NCBI RefSeq assembly: GCF_004005475.1
Contig: NZ_RZTZ01000001.1
Location: 186,001-250,000, forward strand
Direction: 5' to 3'
From: Niallia taxi
GTDB taxonomy: Bacteria > Bacillota > Bacilli > Bacillales > Cytobacillaceae
Length of the DNA stretch: 64,000 nt
A program made the position numbers and the translations under genes. How positions within the stretch are numbered: the first letter of the stretch is position 1; every line of letters begins with the position of its first letter. This document shows, piece after piece, positions 28,700 to 36,441 of the stretch. The notes under the pieces are model-generated. The model saw only the letters and a program-made list of their open reading frames with translations, did not search any database and had not been told where the DNA came from.

Positions 28700-28722
28700 A
28701 AGTATCTCTAAATCAGATACTT
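28700..28722. repeat. Small hairpin in the lepB leader
   Basis: Perfect 8-bp arms AAGTATCT and AGATACTT with a 7-nt loop lie between the predicted lepB promoter and its start. No T run suggests termination, so it may affect mRNA stability. Confidence 0.45.
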
Positions 28723-28776
28723 TTTAAATACAGTAAAAGGCATATGTCTTTTTTTCAGGACAAAACCTCTTCCTTT

Positions 28777-28805
28777 ATTGTAGCGAAATAAAAAGTCGAA
28801 GTAAA
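28777..28805 (-). promoter_or_regulatory. SigA-type promoter of lepB-rbgA
   Basis: TTTACT (28800-28805) and TACAAT (28777-28782) are separated by exactly 17 bp on the minus strand, downstream of the rplS terminator. This gives lepB-rbgA its own transcript with a leader of about 110 nt. Confidence 0.6.
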
Positions 28806-28809
28806 ATGC

Positions 28810-28855
28810 CAGGTGGCTATACTTTAGCAAATTATGTGGATAGTCAGGTGACTAT
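28810..28855. promoter_or_regulatory. Operator-like direct repeats upstream of the lepB promoter
   Basis: The 11-mers caggtggctat (28810-28820) and caggtgactat (28845-28855) differ at one base and lie 35 bp apart. The second is part of the palindrome ATAGTCA-GG-TGACTAT (28840-28855). Both are just upstream of the -35 element, a place typical of regulator sites. No regulator is known to me. Confidence 0.45.
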
Positions 28856-28880
28856 TAAATAAAAATAAATAATAGGCAAT

Positions 28881-28916
28881 AAAAAAGAGCTTGTTGCAAA
28901 GAACAGGCTCTTTTTT
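28881..28916 (-). terminator. Intrinsic terminator after rplS
   Basis: A 15-bp stem (AAAAAAGAGCTTGTT with AACAGGCTCTTTTTT, one G-T pair) with a 6-nt loop lies just past the rplS stop. Its A and T ends could terminate from both sides. Confidence 0.9.
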
Positions 28917-28923
28917 GATAGCA

Positions 28924-29372
<449 letters not shown>

Positions 29373-29375
29373 GTT

Positions 29376-29404
29376 ATCTTAACATAAAAAGTTTAAGACA
29401 TCAA
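29376..29404 (-). promoter_or_regulatory. SigA-type promoter of rplS
   Basis: TTGATG (29399-29404) and TAAGAT (29376-29381) with a 17-bp spacer on the minus strand, just past the trmD stop. It supports an rplS transcript separate from the rpsP-trmD operon. Confidence 0.7.
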
Positions 29405-29410
29405 TATCTA

Positions 29411-30145
29411 TTATTTGTTTTTCTGCAAATCATTTAATAGTTTTTGCTGCTTATCTGTTAATGGGTAGTTTTCGAGAAGATCTGGACGTCTTTCAAGCGT
29501 TCTTTTCAGCGACTCTTTTTCTCTCCATTCGTCAATATGCGCATGATTTCCAGACGTAAGCGTGGCAGGCACCTTCATCCCTCTAAAATCAGCAGGACGG
29601 GTATAATGCGGGTGCTCAAGCAGTCCTGTGCTGAACGAATCATTCACATGGGACGCCTCGCTTCCTAACACCCCTGGAAGCAGTCTGACAACACTATCAA
29701 TCACTACCATTGCTCCGAGCTCGCCGCCTGTTAGCACATAATCACCAATTGATATCTCATCTGTTGCCAAATGCTCGCGAATACGCTCATCATAGCCTTC
29801 ATAGTGACCGCAAATAAAAATTAAATGCTCTTCCTTTGCAAGCTCTTCCGCTTTTTTTTGGGTATAACGCTCACCTTGAGGACACATAAGGATTACTTTC
29901 GGCTTAGTCCCGCTCTTCGTTTGCAAATCGTCGACCGCATCAAAAATCGGCTGCGGCTTAAGGACCATCCCAGCGCCTCCGCCATACGGATAATCATCAA
30001 CAGACTGGTGCTTATTATCAGAGTATTCCCGGAAGTTTGTGACACCGTATGATACCTTCTCTGCCTCTTTCGCTTTTTTCAGGATAGAGCTGTTAAACAC
30101 ACCCTCAAACATTTCTGGAAACAGCGTTAATACATCTACTCTCAT
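29411..30145 (-). CDS. trmD: tRNA (guanine-37-N1)-methyltransferase TrmD
   Basis: TrmD (244 aa) makes m1G37 next to the anticodon and prevents frameshifting. The SPOUT knot is visible ([11 protein letters not shown], then [30 protein letters not shown]). The N-terminal [15 protein letters not shown] and [11 protein letters not shown] are also typical. The ATG overlaps the rimM stop by one base (TAATG), so rimM and trmD are coupled. Confidence 0.98.
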   Translation of the reverse strand: MRVDVLTLFPEMFEGVFNSSILKKAKEAEKVSYGVTNFREYSDNKHQSVDDYPYGGGAGMVLKPQPIFDAVDDLQTKSGTKPKVILMCPQGERYTQKKAEELAKEEHLIFICGHYEGYDERIREHLATDEISIGDYVLTGGELGAMVVIDSVVRLLPGVLGSEASHVNDSFSTGLLEHPHYTRPADFRGMKVPATLTSGNHAHIDEWREKESLKRTLERRPDLLENYPLTDKQQKLLNDLQKNK

Positions 30146-30663
30146 TACGATAACAGCCCTTCCATTGGCTCAATGACAACTAGCTTTTCTTTCACATCCA
30201 CCTTCATAACGACCTCTTCAATATAAGGGATCAAAACTTCTTCTTTTTTATTAGTCTTAATCACCCATACATCGTTTGCACCAGGTGTAAGTATCTCTGA
30301 AATGACTCCTACCTCATCACCTTCGACTGTCTCCACTTTACAGCCAATGATTTCATGGAAATAGTACTCGTTCTCTGGTAATTCTCCTAAAAAGCTTTCA
30401 GGCACCTTTAATGTGCTGCCCTTCATAAACTCTACCTCATTAACATTATCATAGCCTTCAAATGTCAACAGATGGAAGTTTTTATGGGGACGCTGTGTTT
30501 TTATTTTCAGCTCGATTGGCTCCTTTTTTCCTTCCCCAAAAAGATAAATGGAGTTTCCTACTTTATATCTTTCTTCAGGAAAATCCGTGCGGGAAATGAC
30601 GCGAAGCTCTCCTCGTATTCCATGTGTATTGACAACCTTGCCTACATTAAACCATTTTTCCAT
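30145..30663 (-). CDS. rimM: 16S rRNA processing protein RimM
   Basis: RimM (172 aa) helps mature the 30S head near protein S19. The N-terminal RimM domain starts at [18 protein letters not shown]. The C-terminal PRC-barrel runs from about 95 ([26 protein letters not shown]). The ATG at 30663 has AGAGGTG six bases upstream; a GTG three codons earlier overlaps that ribosome site and is rejected. Confidence 0.97.
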   Translation of the reverse strand: MEKWFNVGKVVNTHGIRGELRVISRTDFPEERYKVGNSIYLFGEGKKEPIELKIKTQRPHKNFHLLTFEGYDNVNEVEFMKGSTLKVPESFLGELPENEYYFHEIIGCKVETVEGDEVGVISEILTPGANDVWVIKTNKKEEVLIPYIEEVVMKVDVKEKLVVIEPMEGLLS

Positions 30664-30674
30664 AATAATCACCT

Positions 30675-31058
30675 CTACCGTATATCTACGACTTTTCCGT
30701 CTTTTAGAAGAATTGTTTTGTGGAGCAATTGCTCATCCCAAACATCTCCTATATTTATATCAACAATCCCAGTAAGCTCTTGACTTTTAAGTTCACTGCC
30801 CAATGGTAGTATATGTAATTGTGCTAATTGAAACTCTAGTGTTTTCTTTTTTTCCTCTCTTTGAGCAAGTTCCTTGCTTATATGCTGCTTAACAGCACTT
30901 GCGGAATGATTGCCTTTGAGCAGTTTTTTCTCCTCAAATTTGAGTTGTTCGGATTCTTTTTCAAGCTGAAGCAGTTCCTGCGAGATTTTCTTCTCTGATG
31001 CTTGTTTCGTTTTTTCGGTCAATATTTGTTTGACTGTGACAGTGTGGAGAATCTGCAT
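30675..31058 (-). CDS. ylqD: YlqD family protein
   Basis: This 127-aa protein matches YlqD, found between the KH-domain gene and rimM in Bacillus. A long charged coiled coil (about 20-85) is followed by a C-terminal beta part ([28 protein letters not shown]). There is no membrane segment. Function is unknown. The context is ribosome assembly, and a stem-loop separates it from khpA, so its expression may be lower than that of rpsP. Confidence 0.88.
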   Translation of the reverse strand: MQILHTVTVKQILTEKTKQASEKKISQELLQLEKESEQLKFEEKKLLKGNHSASAVKQHISKELAQREEKKKTLEFQLAQLHILPLGSELKSQELTGIVDINIGDVWDEQLLHKTILLKDGKVVDIR

Positions 31059-31181
31059 TTTTTTCCTCCTATCAATGCAATACTATTTAATTGCTGAAAA
31101 AGCGGCAAGCGGGGCCGTATCCCACGCTCTAAAGCACATTTTCCTTTAGTATAAAGAATTACCTTGAAGATATAAACAAAT

Positions 31182-31209
31182 AAAGGAGAAGGGTTCCCCC
31201 TCCTCCTTT
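31182..31209 (-). terminator. Hairpin (possible partial terminator) after khpA
   Basis: A 12-bp stem AAAGGAGGAGGG/CCCTTCTCCTTT with a 4-base loop directly follows the khpA stop. The tail ATTTGTTTATAT is only weakly T-rich, so partial termination before ylqD is likely rather than full. Confidence 0.55.
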
Positions 31210-31440
31210 TTATTCGCCAATCTCTAAGACCAGCTTTTTGTGCTGCTGTGACCCAGCAGCGTAAACAATCGTCCGAATTGCTTTCGCAACCCGCCCTTGC
31301 TTCCCAATTACCTTTCCCATGTCATTCTTGTTGACAGAAAGCAAGTAAGTGATTCGATCATCGTCTTCAGTAACTTGTATCGCAACATCATCCGGAAAAT
31401 CTACAAGGGGCTTAACAATCGTTTCAATTAATTCCTTCAT
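31210..31440 (-). CDS. khpA: KH domain RNA-binding protein KhpA (YlqC)
   Basis: KhpA (76 aa from the ATG at 31440) is a single KH domain protein that pairs with KhpB/Jag in other Firmicutes to bind RNA. The GxxG loop is seen in GKVIGKQGRVAKAIRTIV. It follows rpsP after 11 bases. A TTG two codons upstream could also start translation; neither has a strong ribosome site. Confidence 0.93.
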   Translation of the reverse strand: MKELIETIVKPLVDFPDDVAIQVTEDDDRITYLLSVNKNDMGKVIGKQGRVAKAIRTIVYAAGSQQHKKLVLEIGE

Positions 31441-31451
31441 CTTCAAACGAA

Positions 31452-31724
31452 TTATTTACCGTTTTTGATGTTGTGGAATTTCTCCATGATACCTTCGTTA
31501 GAGAAAAGGTTACGAACTGTATCAGATGGTTTTGCACCATTTTGTAACCATTGTAGAGCTTTCTCTTCGTTGATATCAACGATAGCAGGGTTTGCTACTG
31601 GATTGTAAGTTCCTACTGTTTCAATGAAACGTCCATCACGTGGTGAACGAGAATCTGCTACTACAATACGATAGAAAGGAGTCTTTTTAGCTCCCATACG
31701 TTTTAAACGAATTTTTACTGCCAT
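31452..31724 (-). CDS. rpsP: Ribosomal protein S16
   Basis: S16 (90 aa) is an early 30S assembly protein. The sequence from [25 protein letters not shown] to KFHNIKNGK fits the family throughout. The ATG at 31724 follows GGAGGTGC; the longer open frame upstream (31757) lacks a start signal. It leads rpsP-khpA-ylqD-rimM-trmD from its own promoter. Confidence 0.98.
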   Translation of the reverse strand: MAVKIRLKRMGAKKTPFYRIVVADSRSPRDGRFIETVGTYNPVANPAIVDINEEKALQWLQNGAKPSDTVRNLFSNEGIMEKFHNIKNGK

Positions 31725-31763
31725 TTTAAAAATGCACCTCCGAATAGTTTCACACAAGATAGT

Positions 31764-31792
31764 ATAATATCAATAGTTGAACAGTTTGTAAA
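31764..31792 (-). promoter_or_regulatory. SigA-type promoter of the rpsP operon
   Basis: TTTACA (31787-31792) and TATTAT (31764-31769) with a 17-bp spacer lie about 40 bp before the rpsP start, between ffh and rpsP. Confidence 0.75.
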
Positions 31793-31855
31793 GTGTTTTT
31801 TCTTGTCAGACAAAACATTCTGTTCAAATTAATAAAAAACCGCTTGTTAACACCC

Positions 31856-33208
31856 TTAAAAAGGGTTAAATGGTAATTTAAACTTGCCTTTTTTCTTGCC
31901 TTTTTGGGTCATACCCGTCATTTGTTTCATCATTTTTTTCATGTCCTCAAACTGTTTCAACAGCCTATTTACTTCAGGAACCGTTCTGCCGCTCCCTTTA
32001 GCAATACGCTTACGTCTGCTTGAGTTAATAATTTCAGGGTTTTCTTTCTCTGCCTTTGTCATGGAGCGAATAATTGCTTCCACATGGCTGATTTGCTTCT
32101 CATCCACTTGGAGATTATCCAAGCCCTTGATTTTGTTAGCTCCTGGCATCATTTTCAGCAGCTCATCAAGCGGCCCCATGTTGCGTACTTGCCCAAGCTG
32201 TTCTAAGAAGTCATCTAAAGTAAAGGAAGCTGTTTTCATTTTCATTTCCAGCTCTTTTGCCTTTTCTTCATCGACATTCATTTGTGCTTTTTCGATAAGG
32301 CTTAGCACATCACCCATTCCAAGAATACGTGACGCCATACGCTCTGGATGGAATGCCTCAAGTGCATCCATCTTTTCACCCAAACCGACAAATTTAATCG
32401 GTGTATGCGTAACAGAACGAATAGATAATGCCGCCCCGCCTCGAGTGTCACCATCTAGCTTCGTTAATACGACACCTGTCAGACCAAGCTGCTCGTTAAA
32501 GCTGCTTGCCACATTGACTGCATCCTGACCTGTCATCGCATCCACAACAAGGAATATTTCATCCGGATTAGAAAGCTCTTTAATTTGCTTCAACTCGTCC
32601 ATTAATGCTTCATCAACATGCAGTCGACCTGCAGTATCAATTAAAACATAATCATGATGGTCTTCCTTCGCTTTTGCAATAGCCTGTTTCGCAATCTCAA
32701 CAGGGCTGACTTGATCTCCAAGTGAAAAAACAGGAAAATCGAGCTGTTTACCCAGTGTTTCCAGCTGTTTAATAGCAGCAGGACGATATATGTCTGCCGC
32801 AACTAGCAACGGCTTTCTATTATGCTTTTTACGCAGCAAATTAGCCAATTTTCCAGTTGTCGTCGTCTTACCGGCACCTTGCAAACCAACCATCATAATG
32901 ACAGTCGGCGGACGGTTGGATACAGCAATTTTACTTTGTTCTCCACCCATCAGCTCCGTAAGCTCTTCTTTAACAACCTTAATGACCTGTTGACCTGGGG
33001 TTAGACTTTTCATAACCTCTTGTCCAACAGCACGCTCACTGACTTTTTTAACAAACTCCTTGACTACCTTAAAGTTAACATCCGCCTCAAGCAATGCAAG
33101 TCGGACTTCACGCATCATTTCCTTAACATCCGCTTCATTTACTTTCCCTTTTCCGCGGATCTTCTGGATCGTATTCTGCAGTCGGTCAGCTAAACCTTCA
33201 AATGCCAT
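31856..33208 (-). CDS. ffh: Signal recognition particle protein Ffh
   Basis: Ffh (450 aa) binds signal sequences as they leave the ribosome and docks with FtsY. The N domain (1-90) is followed by the G domain with Walker A GLQGAGKTTTTGK (108-120), DTAGR and TKLDG. The Met-rich M domain (about 300-440) ends with PEVNRLLKQFEDMKKMMKQMTGM. It follows ylxM after 12 bases. Length and motifs are normal. Confidence 0.98.
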   Translation of the reverse strand: MAFEGLADRLQNTIQKIRGKGKVNEADVKEMMREVRLALLEADVNFKVVKEFVKKVSERAVGQEVMKSLTPGQQVIKVVKEELTELMGGEQSKIAVSNRPPTVIMMVGLQGAGKTTTTGKLANLLRKKHNRKPLLVAADIYRPAAIKQLETLGKQLDFPVFSLGDQVSPVEIAKQAIAKAKEDHHDYVLIDTAGRLHVDEALMDELKQIKELSNPDEIFLVVDAMTGQDAVNVASSFNEQLGLTGVVLTKLDGDTRGGAALSIRSVTHTPIKFVGLGEKMDALEAFHPERMASRILGMGDVLSLIEKAQMNVDEEKAKELEMKMKTASFTLDDFLEQLGQVRNMGPLDELLKMMPGANKIKGLDNLQVDEKQISHVEAIIRSMTKAEKENPEIINSSRRKRIAKGSGRTVPEVNRLLKQFEDMKKMMKQMTGMTQKGKKKGKFKLPFNPF

Positions 33209-33220
33209 TGCGCCGCCTCC

Positions 33221-33553
33221 TTAATCTAATTTCTCCAGCTCGCAAACTGCTTCCAGCAATGCTGAAACCGAAGGAGTATCATCCTTTAATAACTCTTTTA
33301 TATGTATAAAAAGAGTATTACGCTCTTGAAACTTTTGAAGTAAGAGTAATTTATTTTCATATTCCTCCAGCATCGCTTCCGTCCGTTTAATATTATCATA
33401 AACAGCTTGACGACTAACGTCATATTCATCCGCAATTTCACCAAGAGAATAATCATCTAAATAATAAAGAGACATGTAACTTCGTTGCTTCGGTGTCAAC
33501 AACGACTGATAGAAATCAAACAGATAATTCATTCGTGTTGTTTTTTCAAGCAT
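33221..33553 (-). CDS. ylxM: SRP-associated helix-turn-helix protein YlxM
   Basis: YlxM (110 aa) is a small sigma-70 region 4-like helix-turn-helix protein linked with SRP; in streptococci it stimulates SRP function. The pattern [40 protein letters not shown] is the family core. The ATG at 33553 follows CATGGAGGTATTGTTCG; the longer frame to 33604 is not used. It forms a unit with ffh under its own promoter and is cut off from ftsY by the repeat array. Confidence 0.94.
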   Translation of the reverse strand: MLEKTTRMNYLFDFYQSLLTPKQRSYMSLYYLDDYSLGEIADEYDVSRQAVYDNIKRTEAMLEEYENKLLLLQKFQERNTLFIHIKELLKDDTPSVSALLEAVCELEKLD

Positions 33554-33595
33554 CGAACAATACCTCCATGTTAAGTCAAACACCTTTACACCCTT

Positions 33596-33624
33596 ATTGT
33601 ACACACCAACAAAAAAGATGTCAA
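33596..33624 (-). promoter_or_regulatory. Strong SigA-type promoter of ylxM-ffh
   Basis: A consensus -35 TTGACA (33619-33624) and TACAAT (33596-33601) are exactly 17 bp apart on the minus strand. The -35 box touches the left end of the REP-like array, which begins at 33625. Confidence 0.8.
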
Positions 33625-33751
33625 CATAAAAGCGGAAGGCGCCTGGTTATCGGCGACAAGCATAAGACAATCTGGCCGAGAAGGGGTGCCCCTTCCCCTT
33701 CTTGGCCAGCTTGGCTTATGACCTCGAGCCGATGGCGCCTGCAGCTGGACA
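33625..33751. repeat. REP-like unit A1
   Basis: Folds into one hairpin: GGCGCC ends pair, then TCGGC with GCCGA, CATAAG with CTTATG, and CTGGCCGAGAAGGGG with CCCCTTCTTGGCCAG (one G-T pair). The apex holds AAGGGG-TG-CCCCTT. It lies next to the ylxM promoter. Confidence 0.9.
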
Positions 33752-33753
33752 AT

Positions 33754-33900
33754 GAAAAGCGGAAGGCACCGTTTAGCGGCGGAGAAACTGGAGGACCTTG
33801 ACTGAGATAAAGGAAACACGGCGAACGGAAGTGAGCTGATGTTGACTTATCGCAAGGAGAAGAGGGAAGTCCAGTAGGCGCTAGGCCATCGCAGCTGGAT
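33754..33900. repeat. REP-like unit B1
   Basis: Opens GAAAAGCGGAAGGCACC and closes CATCGCAGCTGGAT. It contains two TTGACT hexamers (33798-33803 and 33842-33847) that bracket a 44-bp stretch missing from B2. Its terminal pairing is degenerate. Confidence 0.85.
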
Positions 33901-33902
33901 CA

Positions 33903-34030
33903 CATAAAAGCGGAAGGCGCCTGGTTATCGGCGACAAGCATAAGACAATCTGGCCGAGAAGGTGGTGCCCTTTCTCCTTCTTGGACAGATTGGCTTATGA
34001 CCTCGAGCCGATGGCGCCTGCAGCTGGACA
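33903..34030. repeat. REP-like unit A2
   Basis: Nearly the same as A1. Most differences, including a one-base insertion, lie in the apex and upper stem (33960-33993), where the stem keeps most pairs. The lower stem and both ends are unchanged. Confidence 0.9.
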
Positions 34031-34032
34031 AT

Positions 34033-34138
34033 GAAAAGCGGAAGGCGACCGTTTCGCGGCGGAGAAACTGGAGGACCTTGACTTATCGTAGGGAAAGGAC
34101 CGAAGTTTCGCAGACGCTGGTCGCCTGCAGCTGGACAC
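34033..34138. repeat. REP-like unit B2 (short form)
   Basis: Same body as B1 up to CCTTGACT, then jumps to TTATCG, so 44 bp between the TTGACT repeats are absent. Ends pair perfectly: GGCGACC with GGTCGCC. Confidence 0.85.
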
Positions 34139-34140
34139 CA

Positions 34141-34290
34141 GAGAAGCGGAGATGGCCTGTTTAGCGCCGTATGGACTGGAGCTCTTAGTATGAGATAAAG
34201 GAAACACGGCGAACAAAGTGAGCCGATGTTGACTTATCGTAGGGAAAGGACCGAAGTTTCGCAGACGCTGGTCACCTGCAGCTGGACACC
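34141..34290. repeat. REP-like unit B3
   Basis: A full-length B unit with a diverged opening (GAGAAGCGGAGATGGCC). It shares the GAGATAAAGGAAACACGGCG segment with B1 and its last 70 bases with B2. Confidence 0.8.
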
Positions 34291-34320
34291 AGAAAAGCGG
34301 AAGGCGACCGCTTTTCACCA
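34291..34320. repeat. REP-like unit B4 (truncated)
   Basis: Only the opening box remains, here completed to a perfect small hairpin AAAAGCGG-AAGGCGA-CCGCTTTT (34293-34315). It marks the right end of the array. Confidence 0.75.
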
Positions 34321-34344
34321 AGCCCTTCAAAGCACAAACCACAT

Positions 34345-34369
34345 CAAAAAAAGCCCTGTTTCAAGGCTT
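34345..34369 (-). terminator. Intrinsic terminator after the DUF4064-like gene
   Basis: AAGCCTTG and CAGGGCTT (one wobble pair) with an AAA loop are followed by a run of six or more T residues on the minus strand, about 42 bases past the stop. The array therefore lies in an insulated gap between this terminator and the ylxM promoter. Confidence 0.7.
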
Positions 34370-34410
34370 AGACAGACTATTCTCTCTATCCTCATAACGA
34401 GGGCTATTTA

Positions 34411-34866
34411 TCATGCAGGGATTCCTGCTTCTTTATTGTATTTCGACCATCTGTTTAATATCATTATTCCACCAGTAATTAATAAGATAGGGATAATAAC
34501 AGTAAACAGGTTAGCAACTCCGACAATTATAAATAATACAGCACTTGTACGCGGCAGCTTGTTCATCGCAATGGTACTAAATAATATTGCGGCAATGGAA
34601 AGCACTGCACCGATTACAGGAATTAACAACAGGTTTTTCCAAGTGGAAATCATCCCATCAGCAAACCCCTCTGGCGTGTCAGCATTTGTAAGACCTAAAT
34701 TCTCCTGATAAATAGGATCTGAATTGTACGCTTCTATTAAAGAATCTCTAAAGAGGTCCACATTGTCAATTTGTGTGTAAATCACTAGTAAAAGAATAAA
34801 TCCAATTACCAATAGTACTAAGGATACTATACCTAAAATCTTAGGCACTTTTAAATTAAGACCCAT
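34411..34866 (-). CDS. Small membrane protein, DUF4064-like
   Basis: This 151-aa protein has a membrane segment at about 9-29 (ILGIVSLVLLVIGFILLLVI). A short outer loop follows with an acidic and Asn-rich stretch (NSDPIYQENLGLTNADTPEG). Then come three more segments from about 78 to the C-terminus. Layout and motifs fit the DUF4064 family of four-helix membrane proteins. Function is unknown. It lies in the accessory patch between ftsY and ylxM. The ATG is 13 bases from GAGGTG, a wide gap, so the start is not certain. Confidence 0.72.
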   Translation of the reverse strand: MGLNLKVPKILGIVSLVLLVIGFILLLVIYTQIDNVDLFRDSLIEAYNSDPIYQENLGLTNADTPEGFADGMISTWKNLLLIPVIGAVLSIAAILFSTIAMNKLPRTSAVLFIIVGVANLFTVIIPILLITGGIMILNRWSKYNKEAGIPA

Positions 34867-34989
34867 TTTAACCCAATCACCTCAAGTTTTTATAATACAA
34901 TCTTCTTAATAAAAAAGATTACAATAATATGATAGCATACTTTTACTAGTCCATTCTTCTCATTTTATACAAAAAGTTCCAATAAATAG

Positions 34990-35031
34990 AAAAAGATCTT
35001 TTTCTCAACGGAATGACAAAAAGATCTTTTA
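34990..35031 (-). terminator. Intrinsic terminator after the 86-aa membrane protein gene
   Basis: Arms AAAAGATCTTTTT and AAAAAGATCTTTTT flank a loop of about 14 bases and end in a T run on the minus strand, just past the stop at 35036. Confidence 0.75.
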
Positions 35032-35035
35032 GCCT

Positions 35036-35296
35036 TTAAATATGGAATAAAATAATTAAACTTGCGGTGATTCCCATTAATAGTGCTCCGACGATTTTCA
35101 TTCTTATCCCGGAAAGGCTGCGCAAAAATAGATTTTCCTCTTCTAATGTTATCGGATAGGACTCTTCATCAAGCAGTCTTTTTCCCCCAAGCATATTGCC
35201 AAGATGCCAAACAGAACTGCGTTGAACGATACGGCCTTTAATAGACAGAAACGCTCCAAACAACATGATAGTTATGAGAATCAGCTGTATGAACAT
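35036..35296 (-). CDS. Hypothetical small membrane protein (86 aa)
   Basis: From the ATG at 35296 the protein has two membrane segments, near residues 1-18 (FIQLILITIMLFGAFLSI) and 62-84 (IRMKIVGALLMGITASLIILF). A cytoplasmic or outer loop of about 40 residues between them contains SSVWHLGNMLGGKRLLDEESYPITLEEE. The ribosome site AAGGAGGAGCATC is strong, which supports this start over the in-frame ATG at 35332. I do not recognise the family. It lies between two terminators, so it is probably transcribed alone. Confidence 0.75.
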   Translation of the reverse strand: MFIQLILITIMLFGAFLSIKGRIVQRSSVWHLGNMLGGKRLLDEESYPITLEEENLFLRSLSGIRMKIVGALLMGITASLIILFHI

Positions 35297-35367
35297 GATG
35301 CTCCTCCTTGCCTTCTTGTCATCCTTATACATGCTTATTATCTGTCTTGCCGTTATTTTTATAACAT

Positions 35368-35419
35368 AAAAAAAAGCTGTACAGGAATCTCGTTAACGGG
35401 ATTCCTGCAGCAGCTTTTT
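35368..35419 (-). terminator. Intrinsic terminator after ftsY
   Basis: AAAAGCTG..CAGGAATC pairs with GATTCCTG..CAGCTTTTTTTT, with an inner bulge, 3 bases past the ftsY stop. It closes the rnc-smc-ftsY transcript. Confidence 0.88.
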
Positions 35420-35421
35420 GC

Positions 35422-36411
35422 TTATTCTTCCTCCGCTTCAACCAAGTTGGAAAATAAGCCGTATACGTATTTTTCTGCGTCAAAGTTTTGTAAGTCGTCC
35501 ATTTTTTCACCAAGTCCGACTAATTTAACTGGTATTTGAAGCTCCTTGCGGATTGCGAGTACAATTCCACCTTTTGCTGTGCCGTCAAGCTTAGTAAGCA
35601 CAATTCCGCTTACGTTAGTCGCTTCTTTGAACGTCTTCGCTTGAATAAGGGCATTTTGTCCTGTTGTTGCATCAAGCACTAAAAGCACTTCATGTGGTGC
35701 ACCAGGAACTTCCCTTTCAATTACGCGTTTTACTTTTTCTAACTCATTCATTAGGTTGACTTTATTTTGAAGTCTTCCAGCAGTATCACATAAAAGAATA
35801 TCGGCATTTCTTGATTTAGCGGCTTGAACAGCATCATACATGACCGCTGCAGGGTCAGAACCGGCACCTTGTTTAATAACATCTACACCCGCTCTTTCTC
35901 CCCATACTTCAAGCTGCTCGATCGCACCAGCACGGAATGTATCACCTGCTGCTAGAACAACCTTTTTGCCCTCTGCTTTATAGCGATGTGCTAGCTTACC
36001 AATTGTAGTTGTTTTTCCAACACCATTAACCCCGACAAAAAGGATAACAGTCAACCCGTCTTGCTGTACATTAATAGCTGAGGTTTCTTCCTCGCCACCT
36101 TGATAAATTGCTACAAGCTTCTCTGAGATAACTGCTTGTACTTCTCTTGGGTCTTGAATATTTCTTTTTTTGACTTCGCTTTTCAGCTCATCAATCAATT
36201 CCATTACTGTCTCAAAGCCAACATCTGCTCCGATTAAGATTTCTTCTAATTCTTCAAAAAAATCCTCATCCACTTTGCGGTATCTGGACACTAAATCATT
36301 CACTTTATCAGAAAAATTACTTCTTGTTTTCGCAAGTCCATCTTTAAATTTTTCTGTGACAGTATTTGTTTGCTGGGACATTTTTTCTTTAAGCTTTTTG
36401 AAGAAACTCAT
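35422..36411 (-). CDS. ftsY: SRP receptor FtsY
   Basis: FtsY (329 aa) is the membrane docking GTPase for Ffh. A short charged N-terminal segment is followed by the NG domain with GVNGVGKTT (127-135), [19 protein letters not shown] and the end [22 protein letters not shown]. It follows smc and has a terminator directly after it. In B. subtilis ylxM would come next; here it is about 1.9 kb away. Confidence 0.97.
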   Translation of the reverse strand: MSFFKKLKEKMSQQTNTVTEKFKDGLAKTRSNFSDKVNDLVSRYRKVDEDFFEELEEILIGADVGFETVMELIDELKSEVKKRNIQDPREVQAVISEKLVAIYQGGEEETSAINVQQDGLTVILFVGVNGVGKTTTIGKLAHRYKAEGKKVVLAAGDTFRAGAIEQLEVWGERAGVDVIKQGAGSDPAAVMYDAVQAAKSRNADILLCDTAGRLQNKVNLMNELEKVKRVIEREVPGAPHEVLLVLDATTGQNALIQAKTFKEATNVSGIVLTKLDGTAKGGIVLAIRKELQIPVKLVGLGEKMDDLQNFDAEKYVYGLFSNLVEAEEE

Positions 36412-36441
36412 TTGATTCCCACTTTCTCATTTATTGATTAA

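Larger units (their letters stand above)
33625..34320. repeat. Tandem array of REP-like palindromic repeats
   Basis: About 0.7 kb holds six repeat units in the order A1-B1-A2-B2-B3-B4(partial). Each unit opens with an AAGCGGAAGGCG-like box and closes with a CGCCTGCAGCTGGACA-like box. The region is clearly GC-richer than its surroundings. A units fold into one long hairpin; B units share a different body. Unit ends pair with each other and change together (GGCGCC with GGCGCC in A; GGCGACC with GGTCGCC in B2). Open frames on both strands are by-products. Similar long palindromes occur between genes in many Bacillaceae, from memory. No transposase is nearby. Confidence 0.9.

Noticed and set aside
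31884-32528. 214-codon open frame on the plus strand opposite ffh
   Set aside because: It is the antisense shadow of a strongly conserved gene; its Ser/Phe/Ile-rich product and lack of a ribosome site show it is not coding.
33625-34340. The array of repeats as a CRISPR locus
   Set aside because: Units are 105-150 bp, follow each other without unique spacers, and no cas gene is near. They are palindromic elements of two types.
33493-34342. Open reading frames inside the repeat array on both strands (for example 33493-33801 plus, 33995-34342 minus)
   Set aside because: They span repeat units, have no ribosome sites, and the product composition follows the repeats; there is no sign of protein-level selection.
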